Assembly: GCA_020747015.1 (NCBI GenBank)
Contig: JAGTJM010000012.1
Coordinates: 434,001-498,000, forward strand
Length of the DNA: 64,000 nt
Direction of reading: 5' to 3'
DNA from: Pyrenochaeta sp. MPI-SDFR-AT-0127
Lineage: Eukaryota; Ascomycota; Dothideomycetes; Pleosporales; Cucurbitariaceae
In this document: positions 56,786-64,000 of the stretch, piece by piece
Position numbering within the stretch: the stretch's first letter is position 1
Layout of the letters: every line of letters begins with the position of its first letter
Translations under genes and position numbers: made by a program
Notes under the pieces: generated by a model
Seen by the model: only the letters and a program-made list of their open reading frames with translations
The model's database searches: none
What the model was told of the DNA's origin: nothing

Positions 56786-58813
56786 CAGAATGCACATGAT
56801 TACCGTACGCCTGATCATGTCAGAGTCAGCTGCTAGATAATAATTGTACTCGAGCCACATTACAACCGTCAAACATGGCCTTGTCGATCTCACAACTTAG
56901 CCATGCGCGATCTATCCCTCCATCTTTGCATATTGTATTTACGCGTCTATTGGTTCTATAGTTTCACGAAGATTATGACCGTGCATTACTTGTTTATTCG
57001 TTCGTTTATTTAGTTAGATACCCGAATATTCATAAAGCTGTTCCCACATGATGCCAGTGTTTTGCTTCTCTTTCCTGTGCCATCCATGATGCCACCCTTC
57101 CCTGACGCAACTCAGCATCCTCCCTGTCCTTGTGTAGCACCTGTCGCCACAAAGCATTCAGACTGTTCACTAAAATGACACATCAATACATGTGGAGCAC
57201 CTTGAAAGCATGAGACGCAGGGCAAAGGTACCGTTCGAGTTCGAGACATGGTTTGCTACCTATCCCATGTGATCAATCCATACCTTGGCTAGCACTGCCT
57301 TCCATCTCCATGTCTCCATGTCTGAGCCGATACTGAGAGTGTGTCACCGAGTATCCATCCATGCTCCAGATACTCTGACGAAATGCTGCTCTACATTAAA
57401 GGCAAAAGACCAAGAGTGGACCCGAGTAGTGGCTATGCACTCGGCGGAACAATTATGCTTGGACAAGCATACGCGGGTTTGTCTCGGCAATAACGCTCTT
57501 TTCGAGAGCTTCTCGAGGTTCCTGCTGTGAGGAAAACACATAACTGCTCTAGATAATCTCAGGGCCCCTAGACACCACCGTCCGATAGTTCTTTAAAAGG
57601 CAAGGCTGCTATCGCAAACAGATGTCAATTGTCTTCGGCCTTCCAGCAAGATTTCGTTATCCTCTTTGTTCTTTCGGAGAAACGCTTCCAGACAAAGTCC
57701 CCACACCACCTCTTGGATCCTGCTACACAGCCCTGTTCCCCACCCAACCACCACGCCTGCCAGATCCGCAGTCTTGTCCCCCGTCACAACTCCTTGGTAC
57801 CACGCCGAAATGACCCAATACATACCACCTGCCCCAACTTGTACTTTGAGAGGATGTAATAACCGCAAGCGCTGTGACGCTTCAGTATGGACTAGCGTCT
57901 ATGTGAACGCAATCACAATGAAAGCGGCACTATGTGCTTTAACAGTGCATATTGAAACCGTTTCCTTACTGCAGCGAACCCGCGTTGTGGTTTAGATTGC
58001 GTTTTATGTGCGCGTGTGGCTGGACAAGCGAAACGTGCGATGTTGTACTGAACGAGGGACGCAAGTATGGGAAGGTTATTTGCATTTGAAATGCTATCCG
58101 ATGCCCCGTGGTGGCAATTTGCAAAGCAAAAATCCCTTGGTCCGTAATACTGTTCGCCAGTTGTAGGGGAGTTCCTAAGGCCTTGATTAAGATTGCATAG
58201 AAGGCTACGTTTAAGTTGATCTCCTCTATTCATATGAGAGTGGCACTGGGTATCACATGATTTTGATCTAAGGGAGGCTGGGGACTCCCCTTCTCTTTTA
58301 ACACGCATGTTGTTCCCCTGGTTTTATGATATTGCTAACATGGCGAGGATATGCTTTCGAAATATTAACCTGCTGCGCAGAGACAGTCAACGGCTTGGGA
58401 AGACAAAGCGTGCTGAAAAGAGGGTAGGAATTTCGTGGTATTGAAACAGCAAAGTAGGAGTTGTGAGAAAAAGCTAGTTGACACACACTAGCAAATGCAC
58501 AGTGTAAGAAGCACATGCATCAAAGACGCAGCGTGTGGATAATAGGAACCATAATCAAATTGTAAAGTTGCGGATATGTGTATAAATATGGAATTAGTTA
58601 TGTTGAAAATGGTAAATGAAAAACAAAAATTCTAACTTATACTGCATCTCAGTCATGTGTCGTGATTCTCATCTCTGTTGATCATAATATCTCGTCAGAA
58701 CACCCCTTGAATAATCCGTTCCACAAAAAAAGGAAAAAAAAAGCCATTAGAAAATGTGAAGCAAGGAAAGAAGAGCCAAGTAAAGAACAGGAAAACGTAA
58801 GATAAAGAACCGG
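56786..58813. other. intergenic between convergent genes
   Basis: 2 kb of 3' flank sequence. A-rich tract near 58724-58743. Overlapping ORFs at 57593-57995 in three frames suggest base composition rather than a gene. No tRNA seen. Confidence 0.45.
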
Positions 58814-61536
58814 CTATCGAAACAGACTCTGCAAAACGCTCTCCAGCTTATCCGCAAGGGGGTCGTCAGGTCTTTTGCGCCCATGCTCATCAAAACGAGG
58901 TGGGAGATCAATTGTAGCATCTGAAGTATCGGAGCCAGGCGAATCGTCTCGATGGTGGCGTTTGCGATGCCTCCCAGACTCCCTGGTGCTATCCGATCGC
59001 TCATCGTCCTTGCGCCGCCTGTGTCTTTGATCATCTCGCTCGTCACCACTCCTATGCTCAGTCTCAGAAGAAGGCTCCTGCGGAGGCTCTTCTTTGGGAT
59101 TCAAATCAAACTGTACTGTCTTATCTCGCGACAGCATCGGACTCGGGCTCTCTGGCTCATCTACACGATCTGTAAAGGCATCAGTCTTATGCTCATTACC
59201 ATGGGCAGGCAGCGGCCTTGACCCACCACGCGCAGAATTGGAATTCAAGTGCTCGTTGCCAGAATTTGCAGGGACTGGAGCACTCACATTGTCGTCTGGA
59301 CGACGTTGCTGACTATAATACGGATCATGTTGCTGGTGCTGAGGTGCATAAGGATTTCCGGGGTTCATGTCTTCGTGCGGTGCGTGAACGTAATTTGATG
59401 GTGGCGGCCCATAGTGGCTTTGCTGCCCAGGACGGTAGTCTGCTGGGTTGTAGGGCGCATATGGAGCATTAGGGTTGTGGTCTACAGGTACAGATGGTGG
59501 AGGGGGAAAGTAGTTCGTCTCGGGGAAATATCGAGGATCACTGGGATGAACAGTTGAGGGCTGCGGGCTGTAATCTGGGCTATAAGTGCCAGTGGAATAT
59601 GCAGAATCATCTTCACCTGATACATATAAGAATGCTAGTTTTAAGAAAGTCGGGGAAAAGACTCACGGCGTCGCTCGCGTTCTTTCTCAGCCTTCTTTCG
59701 ATCCCGTCGTTTTGCTGCCTCGTGGGCGGCCAAACCAGCAACACCAGCAACTGCTGCCGTCTCTGCGACCGACCGCGCGCGACTCTTGCTACGACTTCGA
59801 CTTCGGCTGCCATGTCGACCATGTCGACCATCAGAGGAAGAAGAAGAGCCTCGCCGGCGTCGTCGACGCGAACGGCTTCTTGAAGCGGGGTCGGTGTAAA
59901 TCGGATCACCACCGTACTCTACTAAAACAGGTTCACTCGCTGTGCTTCCACGCCTACTTCGGCTACGCCCAGTAAGGCGGGAGAGCACTGACCTTGATCT
60001 TGAGCGCGACCTCGACTTGGACCGCGATGCCGCCCTAGCCTCCTTCTTAGCCTTGCGTTTCTCATAGAGTCCAGCAACAGCTGCGCCAGCGACACCAGCA
60101 GCAGCAATTGGCACACCCTGTCGGACTCGGCTAGGTGATCGTTTTCCCTCGCGCTTTCGTGATTTGCTTCGTCGGTGTTGAACGAGACCGGCTACAGCAG
60201 CGGTAGCTAGACCGGCTTGTGCTGCTCGGTTGCTGCGATGTTCAGGGTCCGTATGCTTACTTCTGCTACGAGACCTTGGGCCATCAGTCTCAACAACGGT
60301 AACAGACCTGGATCTACCTCGTCCTCTCCTAGAGCGCGTCCTGCTTCGGTGGGTCTTCTCGATGACGGTAGTAGTGTTTTCGTTCTTGTTCTTGTTCTTT
60401 CGTCCCGCAGCATAAGCAAGAGCGCCGACACCCGCAAGAGCTGCAAGAGCTCCAATCTCCTTGGCCCTCGACCTGCTGCGATGGCGAGACTTGCTGCGAT
60501 GACGGGACTTGTGGCGCCTTCCCCTACCGCGGTCTGAAGAAAGGGACCGGGACCTATCGCGATTGTTGAACTTGTCGAGTGCCACGGCGCTCACAGCACC
60601 CAGGGTTCCGTAGCCAAGGGCATTGCCGATGTTGCCTCCTGCCGCCTCACCCTTTCTCTTCCGATGGTGTCTGACAATCTGGCCAGCTGCAACTCCGGCA
60701 AGGGCTCCTGCAGCGATGTCTCGTTTGGTGCGAGTCTCGCTTCCACCCCAAGTATCCTTCTCTTTGTGAACGTAGACAACATCGTCATCGCTGTAGTAGT
60801 TTCTATCTCCATGGCGGTCTCGGCCATATTCGCGTTCATCAAAGTACCGCTCCTCACGGCGGCCGCCTCTATCGACTTCTTTGACTCTGCGCTCATAGTA
60901 GTAGTCCTCTTCGTGGCGTGGGCGGGCAACCTGTCTTTCTTCCGTCACCTCGGCACGCTCAACCACCTCGTAAGCTGGCTCTCGCTCTCTGATGATGATG
61001 GGCTGTGGCGCTTCTTCTCTGAAGATGATAGGTTGTGGTGCTTCATTGCGGATGATGATGGGCTGGGCAGGCTGCGGTGGAGGCGGCTCAGGGCGGAAGA
61101 ACTCTGTGGACCTTGAGTACCTCTCCAGCTCGTATGGCTGCTCTCGAGGAATCTCTCGTTCACGCTCGTAGTCTCGTGAGATTCTTATCTCGCGGACGGT
61201 CGAGGGGCTTGGCGAGCGCTCGACTTCGCGCTGGATGCGGTACTCGCGGACGTCCCGACCCCGCGGTGACGGAGAGCGGTCGACGTAGCGGTACTCCCGA
61301 ACCTCTCGAGCAGGCGGGTCGTCCCGTTCCACGACGTACTCTTTGGTCGAGCGGCGCTCTTCGAAGTCGTCACGGCCGCGGTGGACGAGTCGCATTTCAG
61401 ACTCGTACGTATCTTCCTCCAGGCTGTGGTCAGGTATCTTGTAGCGCCTCACAGTGGTGTAGCCAGCGCCTCCTGCGCGCGAGGAGCCGGTTTCCCAGTC
61501 GCGCTCGCGCTCGCTCCTCTTGTAGACGACCGACAT
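58814..61536 (-). CDS. RS-rich protein with Ala/Gly segments (DUF3824-type)
   Basis: Exons 61536-59667 and 59616-58814 give 890 aa. The N-terminal 300 residues are charged, with repeats of the type REYRI/REIRISRDYER and QPIIIR(N/E)EAPQP. From about 300 to 650, Arg-Ser clusters (RSRSRSK, HRSKSRHRSRSR) alternate with six short Ala/Gly-rich hydrophobic stretches (AAGALAGVAAGQIV; IGALAALAGVGALAYAAG; VPIAAAGVAGAAVAGLYEKR). The C-terminal 240 residues are Pro/Tyr/Asn-rich, then acidic and His/Arg-rich. This architecture fits fungal DUF3824 proteins; the role is unknown. Start is the first ATG in frame (MSVVYKRSERERDW). Confidence 0.85.
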
Positions 61537-63673
61537 GGTTGGCGTCAGACGAAATGGGCGGGGGTTTGGGAATGCGATTGGAAACGGGTGCAAATAATGT
61601 TAAGTGAATAGGAGGGCTGCTGGGGACTTTGGAATGACGTAGAAGTGCAGACTCGCCTACTCAGCCAGTCGGTATGGTGAGTCTGCTGTGCAACGGAGAT
61701 GGCTGGCGGAGGGGTGCGGGAACCAGTGGGCGCCGATCGCAAGCGTGGTATTGGCGAGCGTGCGTGGTGATCAGCACACGCACAAGGTAAGGAGGATGCG
61801 CAACGCTTGCAGTTGTCGCAGAAAGCTAAGAGCTCGTGGTGTGTGGGAACTTAAAAAAAATGAGAGACGTAGGGCGACAAACGGGAAGAAGAGTCAGGCG
61901 TCAAAGAGAGCGCAGGATATGATCAGGCGCAAGACTTGCTCGCAACTGCCCAGTTTGACGTGGAGGGTTGGGAAGTCTGACGTCACGGGCGAGCGCTACC
62001 CCGTCTCAGCGAACTGCTCACTTGGGACTCTTGGGGGCTTCTTGGGACAAAGGGCTCTTCCTCGATGGCTTAATACCCTCGTCCTGTCAGGCAGTGCGCA
62101 ACAAGTCTGCCCTACCCAAAAAGCCTCAAGTACTACTCAAGTAAGAGCAACGGCATCTCACCGCGCTGTGGCAGCCCCATCGCCAAGCACAAGCTCCCGA
62201 AGGCCCATCGACCTTCATGCGAACCACTACTAAAGTCCGCGTTTCACCCCCTCTCTGTGGAGAGATTTGTCACCGGACGTCGCCTGGCCGCCAGAGTAAC
62301 GTTTCTCTGCATAGCCCCGCATACGGTGAGTGAAGTTGGAGCGTGCAGCCCTCGTGGCGTTTAGCGGCTGACGTGCGACTCGTGCTGAGTATGCTTGGTC
62401 AAGCCACTGTTGCCTGGCATCTTCTGACCACGCTTCTCCCTTCACTTGAAGAAACGTGTTGCGCTCTTGGACGCTTGACGCTATGCGTCCTTCGTGTTGT
62501 TATCTTGTTGTACTGCATACAGCGCCGGAGCTCGAGCAGCCCAATGCGCCTGGGAAGCCCTTGCCAGACGAATGCATAGGCACCGGAATCAAGTTGGGCT
62601 CCAGAGTCATATCATCATCTAACAGCCCCGTCGACCAAGTGCCGAGCGCCTACTCGCTTCTCGAGTTTTCCAATGAGTGCAGTCTCAACACGGTACCATA
62701 TCCACAATGCCTTTGTACATCCAATCATGAGTTGCATTTTCCCAGTAGAACAAAGACTACAAGCGACGATCAGTGCACCCTCGCATCATCTAGAGGCTCT
62801 TAAGTAAACCTTATATACATGCTGCAGATGGTTCTACAGTTCGTCCGGTGAGAGCAAATCAGTCCATCTGAATACACGTCTCCAAAACCGACGGTCACTT
62901 CATTGGGCAAGTCTCAGGTTGAAACAAGTCCATGTTCTGACCGGATTTACAAAGCTATCGGTAAGTGCATGAGGTTAGGCCAACAAGTTTGTACTTGCTT
63001 CATGTGGCTTCCCGGCCCGAGCACTAAGCTGCGGGTAGCCGTGTACTCTGTAGCGGTACAACGAGAGTGATCCATATACAGATAAGAAAACCACTGTAGG
63101 TAACTGATGGGTCTCAGCAAGTGACTCAGCCAAGGAGTAAGCAAATGAGTGATGTTTCAATGATGGCTTCACGTTGGACACTGGATCAGAAAAGAGTCAC
63201 TCCATCCCGTCATCCGCCACTGACGCTCAGCCTTACGGGTCATGGACTCTCCGTGATCGCTCTGCGTTCATCAAACCCTGACTAGGCGAGAGGCATCCTT
63301 GCGTTTGTTGAGTATACATGCCGTGCTCCATTGGGAGGAAATCTAGGTTGGACCATCCTAGCTCACCGGAAGAGTTGTTGCGACAGGTTTGATTATGGTC
63401 ACCGCAAGGCCTGAACCTTTTCGGCCCGAAAACGATACCATCCAAGGCAAGTAGACATACAGAGGAACATTTTGACAATCACATACATGTTGCTTGTTAT
63501 ATGAGAACGATATGATACAGGTATCTGCGGATCTAGTGCTTCGATGTAAATACAAGCCCTGTCCAGCCCAGAACATTCCTCTTCACAAACAAACGTAACA
63601 AGAAGCTTAACGCCAAATTGTGCAGTGTATATTCTTTGCCCAACGCCGATTCAACTCTCATATTCTAACACAA
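61537..63673. other. intergenic: DUF3824-gene upstream region and Mg transporter 3' flank
   Basis: 2.1 kb; both neighbours read leftward. Short ORFs only, none with motifs. A-rich tract near 61853-61861. Confidence 0.45.
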
Positions 63674-64000
63674 TTATACGATGCCGTAGATCCTCTTGGC
63701 AATGAAGTAACAACTAAGACCAAAGCCAACAAGTCCTCCGGTGATGCACCAGAACCAAGTCAAGCTCTCAACGTCCTGGCCAGGAACAAGACTATAGATG
63801 GTTAGTACATGTACTATGTGGTTCAGAATGTGGACCTACCAATTCATGCCCCAGATACCAGTTACAACATTCATTGGCAAGACAATCGTTCCAAGTACGG
63901 TAAGCTTGCCCAATATGTCAGACGTCTTCTCCTGGCGCTCGTTCATCCTAATGTTGATCTGGGCGAGATAGTTGCTGTGAGCACGTGAGAGGAGGCTGGA
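63674..64000 (-). CDS. CorA-family magnesium transporter (ALR1/MNR2-like), C-terminal part
   Basis: Partial gene: the 5' part lies beyond the right edge. Visible exons are >64000-63840 and 63791-63674, with a 48-bp intron. They encode 93 residues: a stalk helix (LLSRAHSNYLAQINIRMNER), TM1 (LGKLTVLGTIVLPMNVVTGIW), the pore signature GMN at the end of TM1, a short loop with LVPGQDVESL, and TM2 (WFWCITGGLVGFGLSCYFIA) ending KRIYGIV. GMN and the VPGQ loop identify the fungal Alr/Mnr2 branch of CorA channels, at the plasma membrane or vacuole. Confidence 0.92.

Noticed and set aside
1..64000. tRNA genes
   Set aside because: I looked by eye for B-box sequences (GGTTCGANTCC or its complement) with matching arms and found none; a covariance-model scan would be decisive.

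Overview
The window is nuclear DNA of a filamentous ascomycete. Nearly every gene carries short introns of about 45-65 bp with GT..CTAAC..AG signals, the proteins match fungal orthologues, and one gene has the HeLo-like N-terminal domain typical of filamentous fungi. Gene content and intron style suggest Dothideomycetes, probably Pleosporales; that is inference. I found no tRNA, rRNA, CRISPR array or intact transposon.

I support 23 protein-coding genes, several rebuilt from exons. Left part (0.4-14.7 kb): phosphoketolase (-), cytochrome b5-fused sphingolipid-type desaturase (-), phosphopentomutase-type PGM (+), a large intronless disordered protein (+) and a secreted EGF-like plus beta-propeller protein (+). 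A gene-poor stretch follows (14.7-18.4 kb) with one probable 84-aa membrane protein. Then come CSN12/PCI (-), a TM9/EMP70 protein (-), NCS1/frequenin (-), MED4 (+), a doubtful 92-aa ORF (-), an SS18/SSXT protein (-), the mitochondrial rRNA methyltransferase MRM2 (-), a YPR011C-like mitochondrial carrier (+), the Fe-S scaffold ISU1 (-), UBP14 (-), POL5 (-), CDC25 (+), the GINS subunit SLD5 (+), a HeLo-like/Rho GTPase fusion (+), a sterol O-acyltransferase (-), a seven-TM protein (+), an RS-rich DUF3824-type protein (-) and the 3' end of a CorA/Alr1 Mg transporter (-, cut by the right edge).

Most genes are unrelated housekeeping functions (carbon metabolism, lipid and sterol storage, transcription, ribosome biogenesis, DNA replication and mitosis, mitochondrial Fe-S and RNA modification); this is not a biosynthetic cluster. 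CDC25 and SLD5 lie in tandem and both act in cell-cycle progression. Divergent pairs probably share promoters: desaturase/PGM, NCS1/MED4, MRM2/carrier, POL5/CDC25 and sterol acyltransferase/7-TM.

The two strongest novel observations are (i) a protein joining a fungal HeLo-like STAND N-terminal domain to a complete Rho/Rac-type GTPase domain with an altered G4 motif and no CAAX box, resembling a cell-death or incompatibility receptor whose nucleotide switch is a small GTPase, and (ii) an apparent U2-type AT-AC intron in ISU1. A GC-AG intron in the phosphoketolase, a changed acyltransferase motif, and a uORF before CDC25 are further points.
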